DNA from: Sva-07 sp963716095
GTDB taxonomy: Bacteria; Actinomycetota; Acidimicrobiia; Acidimicrobiales; Ilumatobacteraceae
Assembly (NCBI GenBank): GCA_963716095.1
Contig: CAVQSV010000023.1
Location: 186,001-250,000 of the forward strand
Reading direction: 5' to 3'
DNA: 64,000 bases
Part shown: positions 45,787 through 55,019 of the stretch, piece after piece
How the letters are laid out: every line of letters begins with the position of its first letter
Position numbering within the stretch: position 1 is the first letter of the stretch
Notes under the pieces: model-generated
Databases searched by the model: none
Told to the model about the DNA's origin: nothing
The model's input: only the letters and a program-made list of their open reading frames with translations
Position numbers and translations under genes: made by a program

Positions 45787-46053
45787 TCACTCGAACAGGG
45801 GCGCAACCTCGGTCATGTCTTCGAGACAGTGCTTCGGGGGCGGTGGATCCTCATCAGGGGCCATTGTCAACTTCAATTCCACTCCGCAGATGTCGCACCG
45901 ATACCTCCGGTTCACCTTGCGGAGTTCGCCGGTCGGCGGCGGCTCCGGCGGCATCGAGGTCATCGAGCGCAGCATCATGATCCCGGTTTTCCACAGGACG
46001 TAGCCCATCACCACGGCGACTCCGACCCAGATGATGGTCGAGAACGCGGGCAC
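45787..46053 (-). CDS. Small membrane protein with zinc-ribbon-like tail
   Basis: An 88-residue protein of unknown function. One membrane helix at the start (TIIWVGVAVVMGYVLWKTGIMML), then a soluble tail with RYRCDICGVELKL and KHCLED, giving a C-x2-C plus H-C set that could bind zinc. Rich in Pro/Glu before the last motif. It is convergent with crgA and divergent from the acyl-CoA ligase. Similar short proteins occur in other actinobacteria, but no function is known to me. Confidence 0.75.
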   Translation of the reverse strand: MPAFSTIIWVGVAVVMGYVLWKTGIMMLRSMTSMPPEPPPTGELRKVNRRYRCDICGVELKLTMAPDEDPPPPKHCLEDMTEVAPLFE

Positions 46054-46111
46054 TTCGTCACGCTACCCGTCGCAGGTTTCCTCCGAGCTGTAGACATGTG
46101 ACAATGGCCAC

Positions 46112-47932
46112 ATGAGCACACTGACTCCACTGGCCACCATCGCCGAGGTCGACGCCGCTGCGGCGGGCCGCACCGTCCCACGCGACTTCCTCGACCTCGT
46201 CGCTGCCAACCCCGCTTCGCCGGCGCTGCACTCGATGCGCGACGAAGGCGGCTGGAACGTCTGGACGCTGCAACAGTTCGCCGACCAGGTGGCCAGAGCT
46301 GCTGCCGGATTGCAGGCCGCGGGCGTCGGCGCAGGTGAACAGGTGCTGCTGATGATGCGCAACCGCCCGGATTTCCACTGGTTCGATGCAGCTGCTCAGT
46401 TCCTGCGCGCCACTCCGGTCAGCATCTACAACTCGTCGTCGGCCGAGGAGGTCCAGTACCTCGCGGGTCACGCTGAGGCCCGTGTCGCCATCGTCGAAGA
46501 CGCCGGTTTCCTCGATCGGATCCTGCAGGTACGCGGCGAGCTTCCCGCTCTCGAGCGGGTCTACGTGATCGACGCCCCCGACGGGCCGCTTCCCGACGGT
46601 GTGTTCGCCGCGGCCGACCTCCTCGATGCGGGCTCGGCCGACCTCGACGCACTCGCTGCAGCGACCGACCCCGCCGACATCGCCACGCTGATCTACACCT
46701 CGGGTACCACGGGACCGCCCAAGGGCGTGATGATCAGCCAGTACAACGTCGTGTACACGATCGAGATCCTCAAGCGGTCGATCGAGTTCGACAGCTTCGT
46801 GGGGATGCGGGTGGTCTCGTACCTGCCGATGGCCCACATTGCCGAGCGGGCGGTCAGCCACTACCAGTCGATGATGCTCGGCTACAGCGTCTACTGCTGC
46901 CCCGACCCCAACCAGCTCACGATGTACCTCAAGGAGGTCCATCCGCAGTTGGCGTTCGGTGTACCACGGGTGTGGGAGAAGATCTACAACGGCGTCAACG
47001 CCGCGCTCGCCGCCGACCCCGACCGCAAGGCCCAGTTCGACGACGGCGTCAACGCAGCGATCGAGATCCGCCGATCGAACCTCGACGGCGACTTCACCGA
47101 CGAGCAGCAGGCGACGCTGGACTTCCTCGACAGCGTGGCGTTCTCCAACGTACGTGCGCTGGTCGGGCTCGACGCGGTCGAGTTGGCGATCACCGGTGCT
47201 GCACCGATTCCCGACCAGGTGCTCGAGTGGTTCAACGCCATCGGCGTTCCACTCGCAGAGATCTACGGCATGTCGGAGACCACCGGCCCGATGACGTTCT
47301 CGCCCGAACGACCCAAGATCGGCACCGTTGGTCGCGGCTGTCATGGCATGGAGGTGGAGATCGCCGACGACGGCGAGGTCGTCTGCCGTGGCGGCAACAT
47401 CTTCCAGGGCTACTTCAAGCAGCCCGACAAGACCGCCGAGACGCTGATCGACGGATGGTTGCACTCGGGGGACATCGGTGAGATCGACGACGAGGGCTAC
47501 ATCAAGATCGTCGATCGCAAGAAGGAACTGATCATCACCTCCGGCGGCAAGAACATCAGCCCCGCCAACCTCGAAGCCGCCCTCAAGACGATCCCACTCG
47601 TCGGTCAGGCCGCAGCCATCGGCGACGCCCGCAAGTTCGTCTCGGCGATCCTCGTGCTCGATCCGGAGGCAACAGCGGTGTGGGCCAACGAGCACGGCAG
47701 GCAGGGCGCGTCGCCCAGCGAACTGGTCGCCGATCCCGACGTGCTCGCCGAGGTCCAGGCCGGTGTCGACGAGGTCAACACCCAGTTCGCTCAGGTCGAG
47801 CAGATCAAGAAGTTCACCTTGGTCGGCGAGGAGTGGATGCCCGACAGCGACATGCTGACACCGACCTCGAAGCTCAAGCGCCGGGGCGTCAACGCCCGCT
47901 ACGCGGACGAGATCGAGGCGATGTACACCTGA
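46112..47932 (+). CDS. AMP-dependent long-chain acyl-CoA ligase (FadD15-like)
   Basis: Activates a carboxylic acid, probably a long-chain fatty acid, through an acyl-adenylate. The 606-residue protein has the P-loop TSGTTGPPKGV (near residue 196), the acyl-adenylate core EIYGMSETTG, the hinge DRKKELIITSGGKNISP, and the C-terminal LKRRGVNARYADEIEAMY. This set fits the FadD15/FACL group. No membrane helix or fused domain is visible. Start at ATG 46112. The downstream gene is a convergent MarR regulator. Confidence 0.93.
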   Translation: MSTLTPLATIAEVDAAAAGRTVPRDFLDLVAANPASPALHSMRDEGGWNVWTLQQFADQVARAAAGLQAAGVGAGEQVLLMMRNRPDFHWFDAAAQFLRATPVSIYNSSSAEEVQYLAGHAEARVAIVEDAGFLDRILQVRGELPALERVYVIDAPDGPLPDGVFAAADLLDAGSADLDALAAATDPADIATLIYTSGTTGPPKGVMISQYNVVYTIEILKRSIEFDSFVGMRVVSYLPMAHIAERAVSHYQSMMLGYSVYCCPDPNQLTMYLKEVHPQLAFGVPRVWEKIYNGVNAALAADPDRKAQFDDGVNAAIEIRRSNLDGDFTDEQQATLDFLDSVAFSNVRALVGLDAVELAITGAAPIPDQVLEWFNAIGVPLAEIYGMSETTGPMTFSPERPKIGTVGRGCHGMEVEIADDGEVVCRGGNIFQGYFKQPDKTAETLIDGWLHSGDIGEIDDEGYIKIVDRKKELIITSGGKNISPANLEAALKTIPLVGQAAAIGDARKFVSAILVLDPEATAVWANEHGRQGASPSELVADPDVLAEVQAGVDEVNTQFAQVEQIKKFTLVGEEWMPDSDMLTPTSKLKRRGVNARYADEIEAMYT

Positions 47933-47948
47933 GCTGCCCGAAGCTGGC

Positions 47949-47984
47949 CACGCCGGGGTTCAGACCGATCCGAACTCCGGCGTG
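47949..47984. terminator. Hairpin covering the 3' end of the MarR gene
   Basis: Arms CACGCCGGGGTTCAGACC and GATCCGAACTCCGGCGTG pair at 15 of 18 positions. It follows the acyl-CoA ligase stop by 16 nt and contains the stop of the MarR gene (complement of 47960-47962), giving another terminator shared by convergent genes. Confidence 0.6.
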
Positions 47985-48442
47985 ATCTCCGCGTCGGGTT
48001 CGTCGATACCGAACAGCGTGTCGAGGACGCGCGCAATGTCGGCGATGTCGGCGTCGTCGAGGTGGATGGCGAACTGCGCTTGCAGGGCGCGCCGGTAGCT
48101 CACGTTCATCTCGCGCCACAACCGACGGCCGGTGCGTGTGAGCTCGACCTCGACCGCTCGCAGGTCGGCGCCCGGCATCTCGCGGTGTCGAGCGATCCAA
48201 CCTTCTTCCTGGAGTCGGTCGAGTCTGCGGCTCAGACTCGACGGAGGGAGCCGAAGATCGGCAGCGACATCGAGCGGGCGGGCGCGGCCTCCGAGCCGCT
48301 GGAGCGAGGCCAATACATCGAACCAGCCGAGGGGGATGTCCCAGTCGGCACGCAACTCCTCGTCGAGACCACGCTCGATCTGGCCGACGAGCGCCTGCAA
48401 GCCTCGCCACGCCGCGACTCGAGACGAATCGAGACGTGCCAT
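47960..48442 (-). CDS. MarR-family transcriptional regulator
   Basis: A 160-residue winged-helix repressor. The recognition segment is visible (RPLDVAADLRLPPSSLSRRLDRLQEEGWIARH), followed by the wing (PGADLRAVEVELTRTGRRL) and the dimerisation helices. It lies 9 nt downstream of the class III aminotransferase gene in the same direction, so it is likely the last gene of that operon or co-expressed with it. The ligand is not indicated by sequence. Confidence 0.9.
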   Translation of the reverse strand: MARLDSSRVAAWRGLQALVGQIERGLDEELRADWDIPLGWFDVLASLQRLGGRARPLDVAADLRLPPSSLSRRLDRLQEEGWIARHREMPGADLRAVEVELTRTGRRLWREMNVSYRRALQAQFAIHLDDADIADIARVLDTLFGIDEPDAEITPEFGSV

Positions 48443-48451
48443 CGTCGGCGG

Positions 48452-49693
48452 TCAGCTCGTGGCGCGAATGGCGGCAGCGAACGCGCTCGTGGCTTCGTTC
48501 ACCTCGGCGGAGGTGACCACCAGCGGGGGCATCCAGCGGATCGTGCGATTGCGGGTGCCAGCGGTCATCAGGATCACGCGATGCTCTCGCAAGCAGTGCT
48601 CGGCGATCGCCTGAGCCCGTTCGGACGTGTCGAACTCGGTCGCCACCATCAGTCCACGACCGCGTACGTACAACAGCGCGCCGTCGAGCTGCTGCATGTC
48701 GCGGAGCTCGTCGATCAGCTGATTGCCGCGTGCGTGGACGTTGTCGAGGAAGCCGGGCTCGGTGAGTACCTCGATGGTGGCCAGCGCCGCCGCACAACCG
48801 ATCGGGTTCCCATTGGACGAGCCTCCCTGGCTGCCGACGCGCCAGGTGGCATCGATCGAACGTCGCATGCCGAGCGCAGCGAACGGGAAGCCCGACGCGA
48901 TGCCCTTGGCCATGCACAACATGTCGGGCTCGACGTCGTGAGCTTCGATGGCGAACATCTTCCCGGTGCGCCCGAATCCGCTCTGCACTTCGTCGGCGAT
49001 GAACAAGATCCCATGCTCTCGGCAGCGTTCGGCGAGCCCGGTGATGAAGCCTGCCGGCGTCGGGATGTACCCACGCTCGCTGATCACCGGTTCGATCACG
49101 ATTGCCGCGATCTCGTCGGGGACGACCTGGGTCTGCAGCAGGCGGTCGAAGCCGCGCAGTGCTCGGCTGATCTCGGCTTCCTGGTCGGACACGTGTGGGT
49201 CCGGGAACGGTGCGACGAAGACACCCGGAGGGAACGGGCCGTATCCGGCACGGTCGATCGCTTTGGCCGTCGACATCGCCATCGTGAGATGAGTGCGCCC
49301 GTGGAAGGCCCCGTCGAACACGATGATGCTGTGGCGGCCGGTGGCGTGTTTGGCGACCTTCACGGCGACTTCGAGTACTTCGTCGCTGCTGTTGGCGTAG
49401 AAGAACGTCTCGATCGATGGCGGGGTGATCTCGTTCAGCTTCTCGGCGAGCGGCTCGAGCAGGTCGTGGGTGTACACGTTCTGCTGGGCGTGGATGAACC
49501 GGCCGGCCTGGTCCGCGATCGCCTTGACGACCTTGGGGTGACAGTGCCCGGTGGACGCCGCCGCGATGCCAGCGGTGAAGTCGAGGTACTCGTGGCCGTC
49601 GGTATCGACGACACGGCAGCCGTGACCGCTGACGACCTGGAGGTCGGTGGTCTTGGCCCAGACGTTCGCCGTATGCGAACCAGCGGAGGTCAT
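48452..49693 (-). CDS. Class III PLP aminotransferase (GabT/ArgD type)
   Basis: PLP-dependent transaminase of 413 residues. It has TAGIAAASTGHCHPKVVKAI, the cofactor region FDGAFHGRTHLTMAMS, EPVISERGYIPTPAGF, DEVQSGFGRTGKMFA and the Schiff-base Lys263 in CMAKGIASGFP. The NSSDEVLEVAVKVAK block replaces the usual NSGAEAVEAAVK, an uncommon variant that leaves substrate preference open: 4-aminobutyrate, another omega-amino acid, or ornithine derivatives. It overlaps nothing but is 10 nt from the MarR gene, and the FAD reductase gene ends 9 nt before its start. Confidence 0.88.
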   Translation of the reverse strand: MTSAGSHTANVWAKTTDLQVVSGHGCRVVDTDGHEYLDFTAGIAAASTGHCHPKVVKAIADQAGRFIHAQQNVYTHDLLEPLAEKLNEITPPSIETFFYANSSDEVLEVAVKVAKHATGRHSIIVFDGAFHGRTHLTMAMSTAKAIDRAGYGPFPPGVFVAPFPDPHVSDQEAEISRALRGFDRLLQTQVVPDEIAAIVIEPVISERGYIPTPAGFITGLAERCREHGILFIADEVQSGFGRTGKMFAIEAHDVEPDMLCMAKGIASGFPFAALGMRRSIDATWRVGSQGGSSNGNPIGCAAALATIEVLTEPGFLDNVHARGNQLIDELRDMQQLDGALLYVRGRGLMVATEFDTSERAQAIAEHCLREHRVILMTAGTRNRTIRWMPPLVVTSAEVNEATSAFAAAIRATS

Positions 49694-49702
49694 CTGAGGA
49701 GC

Positions 49703-50962
49703 CTAGGCGTCGAGCCCGGCGGTGGCCGCCACCGCTTGCTCCCACGTCGCATGCTCCAAGAACAGCTTGCGGGTCGGCATCACCCACCTCGGGGCGTTGA
49801 CGCCGAGCGCGCCGTGCAGTTTTCCGTTGCGGCCGAAGAGCGCGAGGAACTTGGCGTCGGCGACCGAGCCGGCCACCACCTGCACCTCGTCGTCGGCCGC
49901 GGCGCGCCCGAGGAACTGGATGCGATGATCGAACTGGTCGCTCCAGAAGAACGGCAACGGCTCGTAGGGCTCGAACGCTTCGCCCGCAGCGAGGTGCCGC
50001 AGGTTGGTGGCCACGTGAGCGCCCTGTTCGGCGGCGTTGGTCCAGTGCTCGACCCGCATCTCCTCGTCGAACAACCCATTGGGCCATCGTGCGACGTCTC
50101 CGGCCGCGAACACCCCCGGCACGGCCTCGCCGGACACGTCGAGGGCGTTGAGGGCGGCATCGCACACCACGCCGTCGCGCAGGCGAAGTCCGCTGCCCTC
50201 CAACCAATGCGTGTTGGGCGTGACCCCCACACCGACCACCACGGCGTCGGCCGGCACGACCTCTCCACCGGCCAGACGGACTCCCTCCTCGGTGAGGCCC
50301 TCGATGAAGACGCCGCAGCGCACGTCGACACCTCTGGCGCGATGAAGATCGGCGATCGCCTCGCCCATCTCGACGCCGAGACCGCGAATCAACGGCGCGG
50401 TGGCACCTTCGAGGACGACCACGTCGTTGCCGAGCGTCTTTGCGGTGGCGGCGGTCTCGAGCCCGATGAAGCCGGCGCCGACCACGACCACCCGGCGGCC
50501 CCCGTCGGCGATCTCGCTGCGCAGACGAAGCGAGTCGTCGAGGGTCCGGAGTTCGTGGACGTGATCGAACGACTCCTGACCCGAGAGCCGGCGAGGGTGC
50601 GCACCGGTTGCGATCACCAACCCGTCGAAGCCGAGCACGGAGCCGTCGGCCAGGGTGAGTTCGCGTGTCGCGATGTCCAGCTTGCTGGCCGCATTGCCGA
50701 GGCGCCACTCGACGTCGAGGTCGTCGAACACGTCAGGCTGGCGAAGATGGATCCGGTCGGGGTCCCACTCACCCGACAGGACCTTCTTCGACAGCGGCGG
50801 CCGGTCGTACGGGCGATGCACCTCGTCGCCGACCACGACGATCGAGGTGGCAACGTCGTGCTGTCGGAGCGTCTCTGCGGCACGGAGGCCGGCGAGCGAC
50901 GCGCCGACCACGATGACCCGGGCGAGCGGATTCGGGGACATCGCGATGTCGTTGTCGGTCAT
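49703..50962 (-). CDS. FAD/NAD-dependent ferredoxin/rubredoxin reductase-type oxidoreductase
   Basis: Pyridine-nucleotide disulfide-fold reductase of about 419 residues without a redox-active cysteine pair. It has two dinucleotide motifs, VIVVGASLAGLRAAE (FAD) and VVVVGAGFIGLETA (NAD), the FAD-binding VPGVFAAGDVARWPN, and a C-terminal reductase domain (FEPYEPLPFFWSDQFDHRIQ). This set fits BphA4/rubredoxin reductase-like enzymes, which feed an oxygenase or P450 ferredoxin; no ferredoxin or oxygenase gene is adjacent. ATG 50960-50962 or GTG 50969-50971 are possible starts. Confidence 0.9.
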   Translation of the reverse strand: MTDNDIAMSPNPLARVIVVGASLAGLRAAETLRQHDVATSIVVVGDEVHRPYDRPPLSKKVLSGEWDPDRIHLRQPDVFDDLDVEWRLGNAASKLDIATRELTLADGSVLGFDGLVIATGAHPRRLSGQESFDHVHELRTLDDSLRLRSEIADGGRRVVVVGAGFIGLETAATAKTLGNDVVVLEGATAPLIRGLGVEMGEAIADLHRARGVDVRCGVFIEGLTEEGVRLAGGEVVPADAVVVGVGVTPNTHWLEGSGLRLRDGVVCDAALNALDVSGEAVPGVFAAGDVARWPNGLFDEEMRVEHWTNAAEQGAHVATNLRHLAAGEAFEPYEPLPFFWSDQFDHRIQFLGRAAADDEVQVVAGSVADAKFLALFGRNGKLHGALGVNAPRWVMPTRKLFLEHATWEQAVAATAGLDA

Positions 50963-51042
50963 GCTCGACACGATGCCACGCCTGGGCCCCCGACGGGAAG
51001 CCCTCTCGGCCCACGGCCGCCTTCGGCAGTAGCGTCACGTGG

Positions 51043-51486
51043 ATGCCTTCCGCCCCCGATCCTGCGACCACGACCCCGACGGTGCCGACGGTCGAAGCTG
51101 TCAACGAGATGGTCGAGCAGCTGTTTCCCGGCTCGAGCAACACCTGTGATTCGCTCGGCGCCGACTTCGCTGTGGCCCGTCGCGACATCTCCGACGCCGA
51201 GCTTCGCCCGGGTGCCTTCGTGTCGGGGCCAGCGCAGTTCGGACTCGCCGACGCTGCGCTCTGGTATCTGGTGTTCGGAGCGACCGGCCGGATCGAGCCG
51301 ATGGCACTCACGTCGGAGTTGTCGATCCGCTTTCTCCGACCGGCTCGGGGAACCACGTTGTGGGCCAGGGCCACGCTCGACGTCGCGGGTCGCCGCAACG
51401 TCGTCGGCACCATCCGCGTGTGGTGCGACGACCGTTCCGACAAGCCGACCGCCACGGCTCAGGGCACCTACGTCCTGCCCCTGTGA
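51043..51486 (+). CDS. PaaI/hotdog-fold thioesterase
   Basis: A 147-residue hotdog-fold protein, probably hydrolysing acyl-CoA. The helix and strand pattern fits the family (RPGAFVSGPAQFGLADAALWYL, then LTSELSIRFLRPARGTTLWAR and GRRNVVGTIRVWC). The HGG motif of classical PaaI is not present, so the catalytic class is uncertain. Starts at ATG 51043, 80 nt from the divergent FAD-reductase start. Its stop overlaps the next ATG (TGATG), making a coupled thioesterase-VOC-methyltransferase run. Confidence 0.83.
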   Translation: MPSAPDPATTTPTVPTVEAVNEMVEQLFPGSSNTCDSLGADFAVARRDISDAELRPGAFVSGPAQFGLADAALWYLVFGATGRIEPMALTSELSIRFLRPARGTTLWARATLDVAGRRNVVGTIRVWCDDRSDKPTATAQGTYVLPL

Positions 51487-51917
51487 TGCACGACATGGCG
51501 CGCCCGCGGTTCCATCTGGCGATGCCAGTGCACGATCTGGCGGCTGCACGCGAGTTCTACGGCGGGCTCCTCGGGTGTCCGGAGGGGCGCTGCTCCGACA
51601 CCTGGGTCGACTTCGACCTGTTCGGGCACCAGTTCGTCGCCCACCTCGACCCGCTCGGGGCGCCACGACCGGCTGCGACCAATCCGGTCGACGGCGACGA
51701 CGTGCCGGTGCCGCACTTCGGCGTGTTGTTGACCCCTGCCCAGTGGGGTGAACTGGCAGATCGCTTGCGCGTCGCCGGCACCACGTTCGTGATCGAACCC
51801 CACACCCGCTTCGCCGGCGAGGTCGGCGAGCAGTCGACGATGTTCCTCCTCGATCCGTCGGGCAACGCGCTGGAGTTCAAGGCGTTCGCCGACGACAGTC
51901 AGGTGTTCGCCCGGTGA
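51486..51917 (+). CDS. VOC-family (glyoxalase/dioxygenase superfamily) protein
   Basis: A 143-residue metal-binding fold of two VOC modules. The N-terminal MARPRFHLAMPVHDLAAAREFY and the terminal FLLDPSGNALEFKAF are characteristic; candidate metal ligands are His10-region, His50-region and Glu near LEFK. The start ATG 51486 shares bases with the thioesterase stop and the stop overlaps the methyltransferase GTG. Likely an isomerase, lyase or dioxygenase; no substrate can be named. Confidence 0.85.
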   Translation: MHDMARPRFHLAMPVHDLAAAREFYGGLLGCPEGRCSDTWVDFDLFGHQFVAHLDPLGAPRPAATNPVDGDDVPVPHFGVLLTPAQWGELADRLRVAGTTFVIEPHTRFAGEVGEQSTMFLLDPSGNALEFKAFADDSQVFAR

Positions 51918-52711
51918 TCGGGCTGACCGACCCGAACGATCGACGATTCGACGACTACCGGTCGCTGAACGACCAGGCCTTCCGCCGCCGCTACGAAGGC
52001 GACGAGATCTTCGTGGTCGAGGGCTACGTCGCGATCGACCGGCTGATCGAATCGGCGCATCGGGTCCGTTCGGTGCTGCTCGCTCCGTCGCGGGTCGAAC
52101 GCTTCGCCCACGGCGAGCTGCTCGCCTCGCGAGACGTCCCGGTCTTCGTCGCCGACCGGGAGTTGATGGCCCAGGTGGTCGGGTTCGACCTGCATCGGGG
52201 CGTCGTTGCCTGCGCCGAGCGGCAACCAGCAGCGACCGTGGCCGACCTCGTGTCGACCGCTCGGCGCCTTGCGGTGTTGGAGGGGTTGAACGACAACGAG
52301 AACCTGGGCGCGATCGCCAGGGCGGCCAAGGCCTTCGGGATCGACGGGTTGCTCCTCGACCCCACGTGCACCGACCCGTACAGCCGTCGCACCGTGCGGG
52401 TGAGCATGGGCGAGGTGCTCACGCTGCCGATCGCCAGGGCCACCGCCGGCGACTGGCCCGCAGCGTTGGCGGGGGTCGGCGCAGCTGGGTTCGAGCGGTG
52501 GGCGATGACGCCGGCTGCGGACGCCGAGAACCTGTGGGACCTCGAGGTTCCCGATCGGGTGGCGGTACTGCTCGGCGCCGAGGGGCCCGGCCTGACCCGG
52601 GCCGCACTGGCCGAGGCCGACCGCTGCGTGCGGATCCCCATCCGGGCGGAGGTCGACTCGCTCAACGTCGGCCAGGCTGCAGCAGTCACGTTCTCCGCCC
52701 TCACCCGCTGA
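51914..52711 (+). CDS. SpoU/TrmH-family RNA 2'-O-methyltransferase
   Basis: A 265-residue SPOUT methyltransferase that adds a methyl group to a ribose of tRNA or rRNA. The three SpoU motifs are seen: NENLGAIARAAKAFGIDGLLL (motif 1), VAVLLGAEGPGLT (motif 2) and IPIRAEVDSLNVGQAAAVTF (motif 3). The N-terminal part (residues 1-100) is the substrate-binding domain as in RlmB/TsnR-like proteins. Start GTG 51914 overlaps the VOC stop. Sequence does not settle the target RNA. Confidence 0.93.
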   Translation: MIGLTDPNDRRFDDYRSLNDQAFRRRYEGDEIFVVEGYVAIDRLIESAHRVRSVLLAPSRVERFAHGELLASRDVPVFVADRELMAQVVGFDLHRGVVACAERQPAATVADLVSTARRLAVLEGLNDNENLGAIARAAKAFGIDGLLLDPTCTDPYSRRTVRVSMGEVLTLPIARATAGDWPAALAGVGAAGFERWAMTPAADAENLWDLEVPDRVAVLLGAEGPGLTRAALAEADRCVRIPIRAEVDSLNVGQAAAVTFSALTR

Positions 52712-52716
52712 TCCAC

Positions 52717-52761
52717 CTCATCGTGGTTCCCCGTGCCCTGGGCACGGGGAACCACGATGAG
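52717..52761. terminator. Perfect 22-bp palindrome (GTGCCC-T-GGGCAC core)
   Basis: Arms of 22 nt around one T pair completely; the outer sequence is CTCATCGTGGTTCCCC and the inner CGTGCCC. It lies between convergent genes (SpoU methyltransferase ends at 52711, MMPL gene ends at 52776). The inner part matches the palindrome at 1512-1546. Strong candidate for a bidirectional terminator. Confidence 0.8.
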
Positions 52762-52775
52762 CACGACCGATGGGA

Positions 52776-54962
52776 TCAGTGGGCGAACTTGACGTTCGGG
52801 AGGATGCGGTGCATCCAGTTCGGCAGCCACCACGCCTTGTTGCCGATGATGTAGAGCGTCGCAGGGACGAGCACCAACCGGATCAGGAAGGCGTCGAGCA
52901 ACACCGCGGTACCGAGGATCAACCCCATCTCCTTCATCGGCAGGGTGCCGGCGATGGCGAAGGTGTAGAACACGGCGATCATCACGCCAGCGGCCGCCAC
53001 GATCGGTCGACCGACGTGGCTCAGCGATCCCCGCACGGCCTCGGCAGCGTCACCGGAACGTTCGAAGTGCTCACGGGTCGAGGCCAGGAGGAACACCGTG
53101 TAGTCCATCGAGATGGCGAACACGAGGGCGAAGAAGAACAGCGGCGCCCACGAGGTGAGGTAACCCTGACTCTCGAAGCTCAGCAGCCCCGCTCCGATGC
53201 CGTTCTGGAACACCAGCGCACCGACTCCGAACGCCGCGGCGACCGACAACAGGTTGAAGATCACGCCGACGAAGGCAACGATCACCGCTTGCAGGGCGAT
53301 CATCAGCAGGATGAAGCCGAGCACCAGGACGACGCCCATCACGAGCGGCGCCTTCTGCGACAGCGTCTGGTCGAGGTCGTAGTTCTCGGCGACCGGGCCA
53401 CCGACGAGCACGCCGTCGGGCAACTCGGTCCGCAGTGTGGGAATGAGCTCCAGCGCCTCGTCGGACGACGGGTCGTAGGCACCGACGGCCTGGATGATGC
53501 TCGCACCCTCCATGCCCGGCGAGGGCGGGAAGGCCATGACGATGCCCTCGGTGGCGATCACCTGGTCGGCAACGGCTTGCGCATCGCCGTCGGCGGGGAC
53601 GATCACCTGGATGGGTCCGGGGCCGCCGGGGCCGAAGCCGTCGGCGATCATGTCGTAGCCCTGGCGGGCCTGCTCGTCCTCGGGGAGCACGGTGATCCCG
53701 GGCATCCCGGTCTTCAGACCGAGCAACGGCAGCGCCAGTGCGAGCAGCACGACGACCGCGCCGCCGGCAACGATCACCTTGTGAGCCTGGATCCGGTCGG
53801 CGAGCTTCGCGAAGAACTCGCTGTGGTGATCGCCCTTGCGATACCACGGGAGGGCGAACTTGTCGATCCCGGGGCCGAGGAGTGCGGGGAGCAGGGTGAG
53901 CGCGGCGAGCAGGACGAAGCCGACCGACAGCATCATGCCGGCGGCCATCGAACGGAATGCCGGGATCGGCACGAGGAGGACTGCCGAGAGGCTGACCAGC
54001 ACGGTGATGCCCGAGAAGAGCACGGCCTTGCCGGCGGTGTCCATCGCGATGCCGGCAGCGTGTTGCGGATCCTCGGGGTGGGCGTGCAGCGCCGCTCGAT
54101 AGCGGGTGACGATGAACAGGGCGTAGTCGATGCCGAGCGCGAGCGCGAACATCATGGCGAAGTTCAACGTCCAGATCGACAGGTCGGTGATCTCGGTGAT
54201 CCCGTACAGCACACCCATCGAGGCGAGCAGCCCGGCAGCGGTGAGCAGGAGCGGAAGACCGGCCGCAGCGAGTGTGCCGAACGCCATCACCAAGATGACG
54301 GCGGTGACCGGCCAGGTGAGGATCTCCGCTTTGAGCATGCCCTCGCGGTTGACCGCGTTGAAGTCGTCCCAGAATGCGGGGGACCCCGTCAACGCAACCG
54401 AGATCTCATCGCCGGCGACCTCGCGGGACAGATCGCCGATGTCGTCGCCGAGACGCTCGGCGGCGCGGACGGCTTCGGTGGGGTCGACGTTGGCGCCGGC
54501 CTGGATCATGACGGTCTGGCCGTCCATCCCCGGTTGCGGCGGCATCGGTTGACCGAAGCCCTCCTCGGTGCCGATCAACGCGTTGACGTCGGCGATCGCC
54601 TGCTGGAACGCGGGATCGTCGATCGGCGTCGACTGGCTCTGGATCACGACGACCGCCGACTGCGATGACAGACCGCCGAACTGCTCGTCGATCACGTCAC
54701 GCGCGGCGAGCGACTCGCTGCCGTTGACCTCCCACATCGCTCCCGACAGTGCGTGTTCGAGGCGAGGAGCGAACATGCCGAATCCGATCGCGAGCACCGC
54801 CCACGCGATGATGACCAGCTTGCGGTGTCCGTGCGCCCATCGACCCATCCGGGCCAGCGGTGGGTGCACGACGTCGGTCTCCATGTCGTCGTGGTGGATC
54901 AGCGGTTCATGCTCATGGAGTGATGAATCGGACAGTGGTGGTGGTTCGAGGTCGGTACTCAT
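52776..54962 (-). CDS. MMPL-family RND transporter
   Basis: A 728-residue membrane exporter with about twelve helices in two repeats, each with a large extracytoplasmic loop. The RND core is visible (NFAMMFALALGIDYALFIVTRYR and FFFALVFAISMDYTVFLLASTREHF), with the proton-relay Asp/Tyr in each repeat. Actinobacterial MMPL proteins move lipids or hydrophobic compounds. It is downstream of an ArsR-type regulator in the same direction, 57 nt away, suggesting that the regulator controls it. Start at ATG 54962; the cytosolic N-terminus is about 40 residues. Confidence 0.93.
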   Translation of the reverse strand: MSTDLEPPPLSDSSLHEHEPLIHHDDMETDVVHPPLARMGRWAHGHRKLVIIAWAVLAIGFGMFAPRLEHALSGAMWEVNGSESLAARDVIDEQFGGLSSQSAVVVIQSQSTPIDDPAFQQAIADVNALIGTEEGFGQPMPPQPGMDGQTVMIQAGANVDPTEAVRAAERLGDDIGDLSREVAGDEISVALTGSPAFWDDFNAVNREGMLKAEILTWPVTAVILVMAFGTLAAAGLPLLLTAAGLLASMGVLYGITEITDLSIWTLNFAMMFALALGIDYALFIVTRYRAALHAHPEDPQHAAGIAMDTAGKAVLFSGITVLVSLSAVLLVPIPAFRSMAAGMMLSVGFVLLAALTLLPALLGPGIDKFALPWYRKGDHHSEFFAKLADRIQAHKVIVAGGAVVVLLALALPLLGLKTGMPGITVLPEDEQARQGYDMIADGFGPGGPGPIQVIVPADGDAQAVADQVIATEGIVMAFPPSPGMEGASIIQAVGAYDPSSDEALELIPTLRTELPDGVLVGGPVAENYDLDQTLSQKAPLVMGVVLVLGFILLMIALQAVIVAFVGVIFNLLSVAAAFGVGALVFQNGIGAGLLSFESQGYLTSWAPLFFFALVFAISMDYTVFLLASTREHFERSGDAAEAVRGSLSHVGRPIVAAAGVMIAVFYTFAIAGTLPMKEMGLILGTAVLLDAFLIRLVLVPATLYIIGNKAWWLPNWMHRILPNVKFAH

Positions 54963-55019
54963 GTCGGGGCTGCTTTCTGTGTGCGGGGTGGGTGGGTGTG
55001 AGGAGAGGTGGCGTCGAGG

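Noticed and set aside
48062..51751. A 1229-codon open frame on the plus strand across several minus-strand genes
   Set aside because: It runs antisense through the MarR, aminotransferase and FAD-reductase genes, has no recognisable domain and a low-complexity composition expected from GC-rich codon bias.
52770..54668. A 632-codon plus-strand frame opposite the MMPL gene
   Set aside because: Gln/His/Arg/Asp-rich shadow, typical of the complement of a hydrophobic protein gene.
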